Notes under the pieces: model-generated
Told to the model about the DNA's origin: nothing
Databases searched by the model: none
What the model saw: only the letters and a program-made list of their open reading frames with translations
Shown here: positions 1 to 8,305 of the stretch, in pieces
Numbering within the stretch: position 1 is the first letter of the stretch
How the letters are laid out: the number at the start of each line of letters is the position of its first letter
Translations under genes and position numbers: made by a program
Source of the DNA: Streptomyces sp. CC0208
GTDB taxonomy: Bacteria > Actinomycetota > Actinomycetes > Streptomycetales > Streptomycetaceae
DNA length: 64,000 nucleotides
Assembly: GCF_003443735.1 (NCBI RefSeq)
Contig: NZ_CP031969.1
Coordinates: 1,860,001 to 1,924,000, forward strand
Reading direction: 5' to 3'

Positions 1-80
1 TCTACGTGGCGAGCGGTTCGGGGTCGACGTCCTTCCTCAGTGCGGGCACATCGATCGACGCGATCGATCTGCTGGCCTGA
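1..80 (+). CDS. C-terminal end of a truncated gene, probably a secreted protein
   Basis: The first 80 bases hold the last 25 codons of a plus-strand frame ending in TGA at 78-80. The residues are rich in Gly, Ser, Thr and Ala and end in SIDAIDLLA. That composition fits the end of a carbohydrate-binding or other beta-rich secreted domain, but nothing diagnostic remains. It converges on the GH43 gene that follows, with only two bases between the stop codons, so it may belong to the same polysaccharide-degrading locus. The start lies outside the window, and the family cannot be named from this piece. Confidence 0.55.
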   Translation, partial: YVASGSGSTSFLSAGTSIDAIDLLA

Positions 81-82
81 CG

Positions 83-1492
83 TCAGGTCCCGCGCGTCCA
101 CTGCTGGTTGGCCGCTCCGTTGCACGTGTACGTGATGATCGCGGCGGAGTTGGCGGTGGACGCGCCGTTCACGTCCAGGCACTCACCACTGGCGCGCGCC
201 TTGACGGTCACGTACGAGCCCGACGTGACCACCGACCACTGCTGGGCGGTCGCGCTCCCGCAGTTCTCCTGGGTGACGTTGGTGGCGTTCTCCTGGAGGC
301 ACAGGGAGCTGCCGCGGCCGACCAGCTGGTAGTAGCCGGTGCCGAGGTCCTTGAACCACCACTTCTGGTTGGCACCGCCGTTGCAGGTGTACTGGCTGAT
401 CGCGACGCCCTGCCACAGCGACTGGCTGGCCACGTCCGCGCACTTTCCGCTGTTGCGGGAGACCAGCGTGTTGTATGTGGCGCTGGTGCCGCTGATCGTC
501 CCGGCCGCCGCGTCGATCGTGATCTGGGGGTACCAGGACATGGACATCGTGGTGGAGGTGGGGAAGGTCAACGGCAGCCACACGTACCGGGAGTCGTTGA
601 CGGTCCCGCCGAAGGAGTTGCCCCAGCGGTCGCCCATGTAGAGGTACGAGGTGCCCGAAGTCCCCTGCACCGGAAGGACGTAGGCGGTCTGCGAGTTGTA
701 GGTCGTGGAGTCGCCGACGTTCGCCATCGAGGTCCACGGGCCGGCCAGGGAGGTCGCGGTGGCGTACTGCTGCTGGTTGGCGCTCCAGCCGGTCGCGCCC
801 GAGGTCAGCATGAAGTAGACGCCGCCCCGCTTGAACAGGGCCGGGGCCTCGCGGTGTCCGCCCACCCACGGGTTGGCGACGAGGCTCGCGATGCCGGTGT
901 AGTCGGCGGTCAGCTTGTAGATGTGCAGGTCGTAGTTCTCGTTGGCCGCCGAGACCATGTAGCCCGTGCCGTCGGTGTCGACGAACGTCGTGATGTCGCG
1001 GGACATGTTGTCGCCCAGCGGGCGGAAGCTGCCCTGGTAGGTGTAGCTCCCGTCGACCGTGGAGGAGACGGCGACGGCCGCGCGGGCCTCGCTGTAGTCG
1101 GTGCCGTTCTCCTTGTGCATCCACATCACGAACTTGCCGGTGGAGGCGTTGTAGATGACCTTGGGCCGCTCGATGTAGGCGGTGGACAGCTCGGAGGCGC
1201 TGGACTGGGTCAGGACGTGGTTCCGAAACTCCCAGTTCTTCAGGTCGGTGGAGCGGTAGGCGTCCACGTACCGGAAGGTGTTGTCGGCGTTGCGGTCCTC
1301 GCCGAACCAGTAGTAGTAGGAGCCGACCTTGATGACCCCGCCGCCGTGGGCGTGCAGGGCGTTTCCCGACGTGTCCGTGAACTGGACGCCGTTGGGGATG
1401 GTCAGCGGGGCGGCCTGGGCAGGTCCGGCCGTCACCAGGGCGCCGGCCAGGGCCAGACACAGGGCGAGCAGTACGGCGTATGCACGTCTCAT
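83..1492 (-). CDS. Secreted GH43 enzyme with C-terminal ricin-type lectin domain (probable exo-beta-1,3-galactanase)
   Basis: This 469-residue protein starts with a Sec signal peptide (about residues 1-27, cleavage near AQA). A five-bladed beta-propeller GH43 domain follows (about 40-320), opening with HAHGGGVIKVGSYYYWFGED, a stretch I associate with GH43 subfamily 24 exo-beta-1,3-galactanases. Residues about 335-469 are a ricin-B/CBM13 beta-trefoil with repeated QW motifs (NQKWW, AQQWS, NQQWT). The expected role is extracellular trimming of the beta-1,3-galactan backbone of plant arabinogalactan. Its ATG overlaps the stop of the upstream GH43 gene (ATGA), so the two are translationally coupled. 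Family assignment is firm; the galactanase specificity is from resemblance only. Confidence 0.85.
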   Translation of the reverse strand: MRRAYAVLLALCLALAGALVTAGPAQAAPLTIPNGVQFTDTSGNALHAHGGGVIKVGSYYYWFGEDRNADNTFRYVDAYRSTDLKNWEFRNHVLTQSSASELSTAYIERPKVIYNASTGKFVMWMHKENGTDYSEARAAVAVSSTVDGSYTYQGSFRPLGDNMSRDITTFVDTDGTGYMVSAANENYDLHIYKLTADYTGIASLVANPWVGGHREAPALFKRGGVYFMLTSGATGWSANQQQYATATSLAGPWTSMANVGDSTTYNSQTAYVLPVQGTSGTSYLYMGDRWGNSFGGTVNDSRYVWLPLTFPTSTTMSMSWYPQITIDAAAGTISGTSATYNTLVSRNSGKCADVASQSLWQGVAISQYTCNGGANQKWWFKDLGTGYYQLVGRGSSLCLQENATNVTQENCGSATAQQWSVVTSGSYVTVKARASGECLDVNGASTANSAAIITYTCNGAANQQWTRGT

Positions 1493-2565
1493 GACGCGAC
1501 CTCCGTGTCCGTGGCGGTGTCGGCCACCGGTATGCCGAAGTCCGGGGTGCCGTCCGCGTGCCAGCCGAGCTTCTGGACGCGGGTGTGGCGGTTGGGGTCG
1601 TTCAGCGGGTCGCCGACGATCTCCTTGTACTGGCGGGCGTGGTAGACGAGGACGTCACTGCGGCCGTCCTCGGCCACCGTGAAGCAGTTGTGGCCCGGGC
1701 CGTACTGCCTGGTGGTGTCGTTGCTGGTGAAGACGGGGGTAGGCGACTTGGACCAGCTCGCCGGGTTCATGAGGTCGGCGTTCGCGTCGGCGGTGAGCAG
1801 GCCCATGCAGTAGTGCCAGTCGGTGGCGCTGGCCGAGTAGGACATGAAGAGGCGGCCGTTGCGGGCGATGACCGACGGCCCCTCGTTCACCTTGTAGCCG
1901 ACACACTCCCAGTCGTACTCCGGGGTGGAGAGCCGGATCTGAGGACCTGTCAGGGTCCATGGGTTCGCCATCCTGGACAGGAAGATGCCGGTGTTGTTGT
2001 CGAGGCCGGGCTCGTGCTGCGCCCAGGCGAGGTAGCGGGAGCCGCGGTGGGTGAAGGTCGTGGCGTCCAGCGAGAAGGTCTCCCAGGCGGTCCTGATCTG
2101 CCCCTTCTCCGCCCAAGTGCCCTTGAAGGGGTTGGGGTTGGCGTTCTCCAGGACCCAGATGCGGATGTCCCACACACTCTCGGCGGGCGCGGAGGCGAAG
2201 TAGATGTACCACTTGCCGCCGATGCGGTGGATCTCCGGCGCCCAGATGTGGGCGCCCATGACACCGGTAGGGTGCTTGGTCCAGACGACGGACTCGTCGG
2301 CGCTCGCGAGGCCGTTGATGGTGTGCGAACGGCGCAGGACGATGCGGTCGTACTCGGGGACGGTGGCCGTGAAGTAGTAGTAGCCGTCGGTGTGACGGTG
2401 GATGTACGGGTCGGCGCGTTGGCGGACGAGCGGGTTCACGAAGGGCGCGGCCTTCTTCGGGCGCGGGGCGGCTTCGGCGACGGTGGGGGTCGCGGCCAGG
2501 GCGCCCGCGGCCAGGGCACCTTTCAGCAGCAGTCGTCGGTGGGGGACGTCGGGGGCGCGGCTCAT
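1489..2565 (-). CDS. Secreted GH43 alpha-L-arabinofuranosidase-like enzyme with Tat signal
   Basis: A 358-residue protein. The start was set at the ATG ending at 2565 because it gives a twin-arginine-like signal (HRRLLLKG, then a hydrophobic run to VAEA) and has a GAGAGG ribosome site; a longer in-frame extension upstream would bury the signal. The mature part is a GH43 propeller with the catalytic base region RADPYIHRHTDGYYYF, a central WAPEIH block and the acid region NEGPSV. It resembles GH43 subfamily 26 exo-1,5-alpha-L-arabinofuranosidases. It would release arabinose from arabinan or arabinogalactan side chains, complementing the coupled downstream galactanase-like enzyme. A perfect inverted repeat lies 35 bases upstream of its start. 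Confidence 0.87.
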   Translation of the reverse strand: MSRAPDVPHRRLLLKGALAAGALAATPTVAEAAPRPKKAAPFVNPLVRQRADPYIHRHTDGYYYFTATVPEYDRIVLRRSHTINGLASADESVVWTKHPTGVMGAHIWAPEIHRIGGKWYIYFASAPAESVWDIRIWVLENANPNPFKGTWAEKGQIRTAWETFSLDATTFTHRGSRYLAWAQHEPGLDNNTGIFLSRMANPWTLTGPQIRLSTPEYDWECVGYKVNEGPSVIARNGRLFMSYSASATDWHYCMGLLTADANADLMNPASWSKSPTPVFTSNDTTRQYGPGHNCFTVAEDGRSDVLVYHARQYKEIVGDPLNDPNRHTRVQKLGWHADGTPDFGIPVADTATDTEVAS

Positions 2566-2599
2566 ACGGACTGCCTCTCGGGTGGGGGTGTCCTGAGAG

Positions 2600-2623
2600 A
2601 GATGTTCGATATTGAGAACATCT
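2600..2623. promoter_or_regulatory. Perfect inverted repeat upstream of the GH43 operon (candidate sugar-responsive operator)
   Basis: AGATGTTC and GAACATCT form a perfect 8-bp inverted repeat around an 8-base spacer. It lies 35 bases before the GH43 operon start and about 130 bases before the divergent secreted-protein gene. Symmetry and place suit a repressor operator serving one or both promoters. No regulator gene lies beside it, so the protein that binds it is unknown. Confidence 0.5.
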
Positions 2624-2755
2624 GTTGTGATTGCGAACAGCCGAAAGGTACGGCTGGGGAACCAGGAGGTCAACGGGTCGGACGCGACCAAAAGAAGGCG
2701 CTTTCTGCGTACCGGATTTCTGTTATCGGTCCGGCCGTCGCGCGTCTCCGATCAT

Positions 2756-4840
2756 GTGAGCAGCCAAACCCACAAGACAGCAGCAGTCGCGAGCGCCCTC
2801 GTCGCCCTCCTGGCCTGGGCTCCTCCGGCTCTGGCCGCCGGCCCCCGGGACGTCACCGCCGACGTCCTCGCGGACCGGGACGTCACCCTGACCGGCGACA
2901 CGGTCGTGAGCGTGCCCGCGGGGACGACGACGTACGACGGGGTGTTCCGCGGCGAGGGCACGCTGACCGTGCGCGGCACCGGGACGCTGGTCCTCACCAA
3001 GGACAGCGACTTCACGTTGCCCAGGTCCCGCCAGCGGCAGTCCGTGCGGACTCAGGGTGGCAACCACCCGTACGTCACCACGTCCCACCCGGACCCGCCC
3101 GCGATCACGGTCGAGCGCGGGGCGACCCTGCAGTACGGCGACGGCGGGACGACAGGCCTGATCGGCCACTTCCCCTACAACACCCCGGCGTTCCGGCTGA
3201 ACCAGGACAACATCCGGGTCGACGGCACCCTGCGGTTGTCCCTGACGAGCGCCTACAACCTGGGCACCGTCAGCGGCTCCGGCCTGATCACCCAGCCGCG
3301 CTTCCTCTGGGGCACCTGGGATCTGACGTCCGGCCCGTTCTCCGGGGTCGTCGACAACGGCACGCAGACCAACGCGGGGCGGCCCGAGTACGCGACCGCT
3401 CTGCCGAACATGCGCAAGGTGCTGAACCAGGGCACCTGGACCGTGGACACCCCGCTGGGACAGACCGTCACCGAGCGGATGGACTTCTACCAGCGCGAGT
3501 ACGGCAGCGACATCAACGTCCAGTCCCGGCCGGGAAGCAAGGTGATCCTGACGGGCCAGTACAGCTGGTCGAACCAGGGCGGCGACACCGATCCCTCGCT
3601 CAGCGACCCCGCCCTGAACTGGACTCCGGCCGCCAAGAACGTCAACAAGCGCGGCACCAACATCAAGGGCGCGAACGTCCAGTGGGGCGACGGGACGACC
3701 AGCAGGATCTTCATGCCGGGCACGGCGAAGACGGTGTACATCAACCTCCTCGCGGCGCGCTCCCGTTCACTGCTGACCTTCGACTACAACGGGCCGGTCA
3801 CCCTCGGCGCCCCGATCGGCGGCGGCCGCTTCCACGACACCCTGTCCGCGCCCGGTGCGGGTGACATCGTCATCAAGGGGACCAAGGGCAACGACGTCAC
3901 CTTCGCGGCCGTCCAGTACTACGACGGTTCCACCACCGTCGAGAAGGGTGCCGTACTGCGCCTGGGCAGCGGCAGGCCGGGGGGCGACGGAGGGCTCTAC
4001 ACCGGGGGCCGTCTCTACAGGCTCGTGAACAACGGCTCGCTCGTGCTCGACAACGCGGCCAGGTCCCTGACCCTGCCCCGGATCAGCGGCAGCGGCTCGC
4101 TCAGCCAGACGGGCAGGGCGACGACCACACTGACCGGCGGCGCGATCACCTACACCGGGACGACGACGGTCAAGCGGGGCACGCTGGCCCTGCGGAGCGG
4201 TGCAACGCTCGCCCGCAGCAAGGGAATCCGGCTCACCTCGACGGCCGCACGGCTCGACGTCGGCACAGCCGGCCTCCGGGTGGTCTCCGCACTGTCCGGC
4301 AAGGGCACGGTGAAGGGCACGGTCACCAACGAGGGCGTGGTCGCGGGCGGTCTCACCGTCTCCGGCGGGTACACCCAGAGCGCCAAGGGCCAACTGGTGC
4401 TGGGAAGCGCCCCGTTGAAGGTGACGGGTCCGGTACGGCTGTCCGGTGACCTCGACCTCGCCGCGGCCGGCACGGACCCGGCCCGCAGGATCACCGTGCT
4501 GGACAACAAGGGCGGTGCGAAGGTCGTGGGCGCCTTCAAGGGCCTGAAGGAGGGCACGCGGCTCAAGCTCGCCGACACGACCTACCGCCTCACCTACCGC
4601 GGCGGCGACGGCAACGACGTCGTCCTGACCGCCGTGTCGGCAAGCGCGTCCCCGCGTGTCCGCTCTGCCTCGACGCCAAAGGCGGCGGCCGCGGCGCCCC
4701 ACGCCACGGGTGAGGCGGCCGAGGGACTGGGCTGGTGGCCGTACGTTCTGGCACTGGGACTGCTGGGCGGCCTGGTGGCCCCGCAGACCGCGCGGAGGCG
4801 GAGCAGGCGACCCGAGGGCGGGCGCCACGCGGCGCACTGA
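2756..4840 (+). CDS. Secreted beta-strand-repeat (autotransporter-passenger-like) surface protein with C-terminal membrane anchor
   Basis: A 694-residue protein with GTG start. That start gives a clean Sec signal (VSSQTHKTAAVASALVALLA, cleaved near ALAAG); upstream in-frame ATGs would place about 48 unlikely residues before it. The body has repeated Gly/Thr/Asn-rich strands of the type seen in autotransporter-associated beta-strand repeats, for example GVFRGEGTLTVRGTGTLVL, GSTTVEKGAVLRLGSG and GTTTVKRGTLALRSGATL, suggesting a beta-helix. Residues about 660-694 form one membrane helix (WWPYVLALGLLGGLVA) followed by an Arg-rich tail, so the protein is probably tethered to the membrane and displayed outside. 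No sortase LPXTG motif is seen. Function is unknown; the divergent GH43 operon suggests a link to plant polysaccharide. Confidence 0.75.
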   Translation: MSSQTHKTAAVASALVALLAWAPPALAAGPRDVTADVLADRDVTLTGDTVVSVPAGTTTYDGVFRGEGTLTVRGTGTLVLTKDSDFTLPRSRQRQSVRTQGGNHPYVTTSHPDPPAITVERGATLQYGDGGTTGLIGHFPYNTPAFRLNQDNIRVDGTLRLSLTSAYNLGTVSGSGLITQPRFLWGTWDLTSGPFSGVVDNGTQTNAGRPEYATALPNMRKVLNQGTWTVDTPLGQTVTERMDFYQREYGSDINVQSRPGSKVILTGQYSWSNQGGDTDPSLSDPALNWTPAAKNVNKRGTNIKGANVQWGDGTTSRIFMPGTAKTVYINLLAARSRSLLTFDYNGPVTLGAPIGGGRFHDTLSAPGAGDIVIKGTKGNDVTFAAVQYYDGSTTVEKGAVLRLGSGRPGGDGGLYTGGRLYRLVNNGSLVLDNAARSLTLPRISGSGSLSQTGRATTTLTGGAITYTGTTTVKRGTLALRSGATLARSKGIRLTSTAARLDVGTAGLRVVSALSGKGTVKGTVTNEGVVAGGLTVSGGYTQSAKGQLVLGSAPLKVTGPVRLSGDLDLAAAGTDPARRITVLDNKGGAKVVGAFKGLKEGTRLKLADTTYRLTYRGGDGNDVVLTAVSASASPRVRSASTPKAAAAAPHATGEAAEGLGWWPYVLALGLLGGLVAPQTARRRSRRPEGGRHAAH

Positions 4841-4975
4841 ACGATCCGGGGTTCCGCGGCACCCCTGTCCGGCCCGCACCCTGGTCCGGTCCGCACCCCG
4901 GTCCGCATGCCGGTCCCGGTGTTCGCGGACCGGACAGCCGCGGCCGTCCGGCGGGCCTTCGGTTAGCGTCGAGGC

Positions 4976-5917
4976 ATGACCAGCGACACCCCGGAAGTCC
5001 CCGACGCCCTCGCCCGCCCCTTCGCCGAGGCCCTCGCGGCCGGTCCGGTCGTGCTCGACGGCGGTATGTCCAACCAGCTGGAGTCCGCCGGGCACGACCT
5101 GAGCGACGAGCTGTGGTCGGCCCGGCTGCTCGCGGAGCGGCCCGAGGCGATCACCGAGGCGCATCTCGCGTACTACGAGGCGGGCGCGGACGTGGCGATC
5201 ACGTCCAGCTACCAGGCCACCTTCGAGGGCTTCGCCAAGCGCGGCATCGGGCGCGAGCGGGCCGCCGAACTGCTCGCCCTGAGCGTCGGGTTGGCACAGG
5301 AGGCGACGCGGCAGGCGCAGGCGAAGGGGGTACGGCGGCCGCTGTACGTGGCGGCCTCGGTCGGGCCGTACGGCGCGATGCTCGCGGACGGCTCGGAGTA
5401 CCGCGGTCGGTACGGCCTGAGCGTGGCCGAGCTGGAGGCGTTCCACCGGCCCCGGCTCGAGGTGCTGGCGGCGGCCGGACCCGACGTGCTGGCGCTGGAG
5501 ACGATCCCGGACAGCGACGAGGCGCAGGCGCTGCTGCGGGCGGTCCGCGGTCTCGGTGTGCCGGCCTGGCTCTCCTACTCCGTCGCGGGCGACCGCACCC
5601 GTGCGGGGCAGCCCCTGGAGGAGGCGTTCGCGCTCGCCGCCGACGTGGACGAGGTCATCGCGGTCGGCGTCAACTGCTGCGTCCCCGAGGACGTGGACAA
5701 CGCGATCGAGACCGCCGCGCGGGTCACCGGCAAGCCCGTCGTGGTCTACCCCAACAGCGGCGAGACCTGGAACGCGGGAGCGCGCCGCTGGGAGGGACGG
5801 TCCTCGTTCACGTCGGACGAGGTCATGGGGTGGAGGGCCTCGGGCGCACGGCTGATCGGGGGATGCTGCCGGGTGGGTCCTGAGGCGATCTCGGGGATTG
5901 CGGGAGCGGTGCGTTAG
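4976..5917 (+). CDS. mmuM: Homocysteine S-methyltransferase
   Basis: 313 residues, the usual size for MmuM-type enzymes, which move a methyl group from S-methylmethionine (or S-adenosylmethionine) to homocysteine to give methionine. The fold is a (beta/alpha)8 barrel with zinc-binding cysteines visible in GVNCC (about residue 228) and GGCCRVGP (about 297). The N-terminal VLDGGMSNQLE block is typical. The ATG has no clear Shine-Dalgarno sequence but sits about ten bases after TAGCGT, a plausible -10 box, so the mRNA may be leaderless. It stands alone and converges on the PPK2 gene. Confidence 0.9.
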   Translation: MTSDTPEVPDALARPFAEALAAGPVVLDGGMSNQLESAGHDLSDELWSARLLAERPEAITEAHLAYYEAGADVAITSSYQATFEGFAKRGIGRERAAELLALSVGLAQEATRQAQAKGVRRPLYVAASVGPYGAMLADGSEYRGRYGLSVAELEAFHRPRLEVLAAAGPDVLALETIPDSDEAQALLRAVRGLGVPAWLSYSVAGDRTRAGQPLEEAFALAADVDEVIAVGVNCCVPEDVDNAIETAARVTGKPVVVYPNSGETWNAGARRWEGRSSFTSDEVMGWRASGARLIGGCCRVGPEAISGIAGAVR

Positions 5918-5958
5918 CGGGAGCGGTGCGGCGCGTGAGCGGGTGGCGCGTGAGCGGG
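5900..5958. repeat. Short direct repeats at the mmuM 3' end
   Basis: GCGGGAGCGGTGCG occurs at 5900-5913 and again at 5917-5930, and GCGCGTGAGCGGG occurs at 5931-5943 and 5946-5958. The first copy spans the last codons of mmuM, so the repeats look like local slippage or duplication. No function is assigned. Confidence 0.6.
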
Positions 5959-5985
5959 GCGGCGCGCCTTTTGCCCACGCGCCGC
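5959..5985. terminator. Hairpin between convergent mmuM and PPK2 genes
   Basis: GCGGCGCG pairs with CGCGCCGC (8 bp, 11-base loop containing TTTT). It lies between two convergent genes and could end transcription from both sides. There is no long T tract, which is usual for Streptomyces terminators. Confidence 0.5.
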
Positions 5986-6010
5986 GCAGCGCCGTCCGTG
6001 GCGCTGCCGC

Positions 6011-7012
6011 TCAGTCCCCCTCTTCCGGGTGCTGCCCGGGGCCGCCGCCCTGAGGCGACAGCGGGGTGGGGGAAAGGTCCGTGGGTTCCTCCCCGCTCTC
6101 CAGGAGAGTGTTGGCGGCGCCGATGATCCGCGGGTCTGCCGACCCGACCGCCTCCTCGTCCTTGGCCGCGTAGTCGCAGCGCAGCAGCAGATGCCGCATC
6201 GCTTCGAGCCGGGCCCGACGCTTGTCGTTGCTCTTCACCACGGTCCACGGGGCGTAGGGCGTGTCCGTCGCGCGGAACATGTCGACCTTCGCCTTCGTAT
6301 AGGCGTCCCACAGGTCGAGCGAGGCCAGGTCGGTGGGCGACAGCTTCCACTGCCGTACGGGATCGACCCGGCGGATCGCGAACCGTGTGCGCTGTTCACC
6401 CCGTGAGACCGAGAACCAGAACTTGACCAGCGTGATGCCGTCGTCCGTGAGCAGCTTCTCGAAAACGGGTGCCTGGGCGTGGAAGTGCCGGTACTCGTCA
6501 GGGGTGCAGTATCCCATCACCCGTTCCACGCCGGCCCGGTTGTACCAGGACCGGTCGAAGAAGACGATCTCCCCGGGAGCGGGCAGATGGGGGACGTAGC
6601 GCTGGAAGTACCACTGCCCGGCCTCCCTCTCGCTCGGCTTGTCCAACGCCACCACCCGGGCTCCACGCGGGTTGAGGCGTTCGGTGAACCGCTTGATCGT
6701 GCCGCCCTTGCCCGCCGCGTCCCGCCCCTCGCACACCACCACGACGCGCTGCCCGGTGTCGCGCACCCATTTCTGGAGCTTCAGCAGTTCGATCTGAAGG
6801 ATCCGCTTTTCCCGCTCGTACGGCTTCCGTCGGAGCTTCTCCTCGTACGGATAGTTCTCGCGCCAGGTGTCGAGAGGATTGCCGTCGCCGGCCAGCAGGA
6901 TGGGCTGCTCGGGCCGCTGCTCGTCCACGAGCAGCCCCGCGAGCAGTTCCGACGGGGCGGACGTGCCCTCGGGGTCTGCGGCCGGTGCCGCCGGCCTCAC
7001 GGAATCAACCAC
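6011..7012 (-). CDS. ppk2: Polyphosphate kinase 2 family protein
   Basis: 333 residues. The GTG ending at 7012 was chosen because AGGAGG lies eight bases upstream; the frame stays open further but that extension is Arg/Pro/Cys-rich and not protein-like. The kinase core has a Walker A loop GRDAAGKGGTIKR (about residue 83), FQRYVPHLPAPGEIVFFDRS with Walker B, and the lid-region arginines of PPK2. The family moves phosphate between polyphosphate and nucleotides (GDP, ADP or AMP by subclass), affecting energy storage and stress response. The single PPK2 domain and its length suggest class I or III, which cannot be settled by eye. It appears monocistronic. Confidence 0.9.
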   Translation of the reverse strand: MVDSVRPAAPAADPEGTSAPSELLAGLLVDEQRPEQPILLAGDGNPLDTWRENYPYEEKLRRKPYEREKRILQIELLKLQKWVRDTGQRVVVVCEGRDAAGKGGTIKRFTERLNPRGARVVALDKPSEREAGQWYFQRYVPHLPAPGEIVFFDRSWYNRAGVERVMGYCTPDEYRHFHAQAPVFEKLLTDDGITLVKFWFSVSRGEQRTRFAIRRVDPVRQWKLSPTDLASLDLWDAYTKAKVDMFRATDTPYAPWTVVKSNDKRRARLEAMRHLLLRCDYAAKDEEAVGSADPRIIGAANTLLESGEEPTDLSPTPLSPQGGGPGQHPEEGD

Positions 7013-7171
7013 GGCGGGCTCCTCCTGCTCATGACGTCGACAGTTCGCCGCGTTCCCCTCCCGGGACAAGAGGGGAAGGGCGACAGGGCGGACCGTCCGG
7101 ATCTTGCCGAGTGCCCACTGCCCGGCCGTGCATGTCCGTCCGCGTGAGGTGCCTGCCGGTCCGTTCGGGAT

Positions 7172-7196
7172 GATTTGCCCCGAGCCTCCCGGGTAC
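7172..7196 (+). promoter_or_regulatory. Candidate stress-type (sigma-B-like) promoter for the small antitoxin gene
   Basis: GATTT at 7172-7176 is followed after 14 bases by GGGTAC at 7191-7196, close to the GTTT/GGGTAT pattern described for Streptomyces sigma-B-like promoters. A second GGGTAC lies at 7205-7210. The antitoxin start is at 7240. The -35 match is only partial. Confidence 0.35.
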
Positions 7197-7239
7197 TCGC
7201 CGCCGGGTACGACGCACGCGCTATCGCGGGAGGTATCCC

Positions 7240-7434
7240 ATGGGCAAGCTGGGCGACATGGCGAACAAGGCCAAGGCAATGGCGAAGGGTCACCCGGATC
7301 AGGCCGACAAGGGCGTGACGCGCGCTGAGCGCATGGTCGACGAGCGGACCGGGGACAAGTACGACGCCCAAACCGACAAGGCCGCCGACGCGGCCCGTCG
7401 TTCCTACCGGGACAGCGGTACGACGGAGCGCTGA
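7240..7434 (+). CDS. MT0933/Rv0909-type small antitoxin-like protein
   Basis: 64 residues, hydrophilic and rich in Lys, Asp and Ala, with KAKAMAKGHPDQADKGVTRA and DERTGDKYDAQTDKA. This layout matches the actinobacterial MT0933-type antitoxin family, small helical proteins annotated by analogy with Rv0909. GGGAGG lies at good distance before the ATG. No toxin gene is adjacent: PPK2 is divergent and the next plus-strand gene is a membrane protein after a terminator. Streptomyces genomes often carry orphan copies, so toxin neutralisation should not be assumed. A stress-type promoter may drive it. Confidence 0.75.
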   Translation: MGKLGDMANKAKAMAKGHPDQADKGVTRAERMVDERTGDKYDAQTDKAADAARRSYRDSGTTER

Positions 7435-7448
7435 CTCGCATGACCGAC

Positions 7449-7483
7449 CTCCGGCCCCCGGCGCACAGCGTCGGGGGCCGGAG
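7449..7483 (+). terminator. Strong hairpin terminator after the antitoxin gene
   Basis: CTCCGGCCCCCG (7449-7460) pairs perfectly with CGGGGGCCGGAG (7472-7483) over 12 bp with an 11-base loop, starting 15 bases after the stop codon. No T tract follows. Confidence 0.75.
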
Positions 7484-7769
7484 ACGTGTGGCCGGCTCCG
7501 GGGGCGGTCGCCCGCGGACTCCGCGAGACGGGCGGGAAGCCGCTCACCTGCACCATTGTCATGGCCCGCAGGCCCGTAGGCGGCATACCGGGTCCCAGTC
7601 CCCCGTGCCTGCGATGCCCTGCGCCCCTGTCCGCGGCCGTCGCAGGACTCGCGCTCGTCTTCGGCGTCCGGTTCTTCCACCTGCGCCGTGCAGGTCGTCG
7701 TCCACTACCCGCTGCGACAAGTCCCCCTCAGGCTGATCGAGGGGAGGGATCGGGGGTACACGGCTCCGC
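7484..7769. other. Intergenic stretch without a convincing gene
   Basis: Between the terminator and the next start I see no reading frame with gene-like composition. A weak hairpin (CCCCTC/GAGGGG with a 9-base loop) lies near 7724-7744, and GGGTAC at 7754-7759 could be a stress-type -10 box for the membrane protein starting at 7770. Confidence 0.4.
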
Positions 7770-8063
7770 ATGGCACCGAAGAACGATCACTCCAAGGTCC
7801 TGCGGGCGGTACGGCAGATGCGCCGCATCCGAGCCTTCTACGCGCTGGGTGCTCTTCTCTGGGCGGCGACCGCCGCCTGGGGAGGCTGGCAGAACCCCGG
7901 CAGTCGGCAGATGTGGGTGCCCGTACTCCTGTTGGCCGTCTTCGCCGGTCTGCTGTCCGCGACGACCCTGTGGCTGCGGCAGTACCGGTCCGAGGACACC
8001 GACCGTCCCGCCCACCACGCGGCTCCACGGAGGCCGGCCGTCCGTCGCCACGCCAGCGCCTGA
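7770..8063 (+). CDS. Small two-helix membrane protein of unknown function
   Basis: 97 residues. A basic N terminus (KVLRAVRQMRRIR) is followed by two likely membrane helices, about residues 22-40 (FYALGALLWAATAAWGGW) and 49-68 (WVPVLLLAVFAGLLSATTLW), then a basic, His/Arg/Pro-rich tail. Both ends probably face the cytoplasm. I do not recognise the family. The ATG lies about ten bases after GGGTAC, so the transcript may be leaderless and stress-controlled. Reading frames on the other strand are longer, but only this one has membrane-protein character and a start fitting the promoter. Confidence 0.55.
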   Translation: MAPKNDHSKVLRAVRQMRRIRAFYALGALLWAATAAWGGWQNPGSRQMWVPVLLLAVFAGLLSATTLWLRQYRSEDTDRPAHHAAPRRPAVRRHASA

Positions 8064-8067
8064 CCCG

Positions 8068-8107
8068 CGGGCCTGCGAGCCTGCGGGCCCGCGGGCCTGC
8101 GGACCCG
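8068..8107. repeat. Five tandem copies of a degenerate 8-bp unit
   Basis: The units CGGGCCTG, CGAGCCTG, CGGGCCCG, CGGGCCTG and CGGACCCG follow one another without gaps, starting five bases after the stop of the small membrane protein. They could fold into GC-rich structure and help termination. This is a microsatellite-like array, not a CRISPR. Confidence 0.6.
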
Positions 8108-8305
8108 CGGCGGCGCTCGGCCGGACACGAAGCCGTCGGCGCCGAGGCCGAAGCCGGGGCCGGACGGCTCGGAGCGGGCCTCTTGAGGTCGCCTCCCGCG
8201 CCCCCGACTCCACCACGCGCACCGTGCGGCGCGTGAGTTCCGACGGCGCCGACACCCGTGGGGCCGGCGCCCGCTGAGGGGCCCTCCGGGGGGTAGTCGC
8301 TTGCC

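Noticed and set aside
8068..8107. CRISPR array
   Set aside because: Units are only 8 bp, contiguous and without spacers; no cas genes are present.
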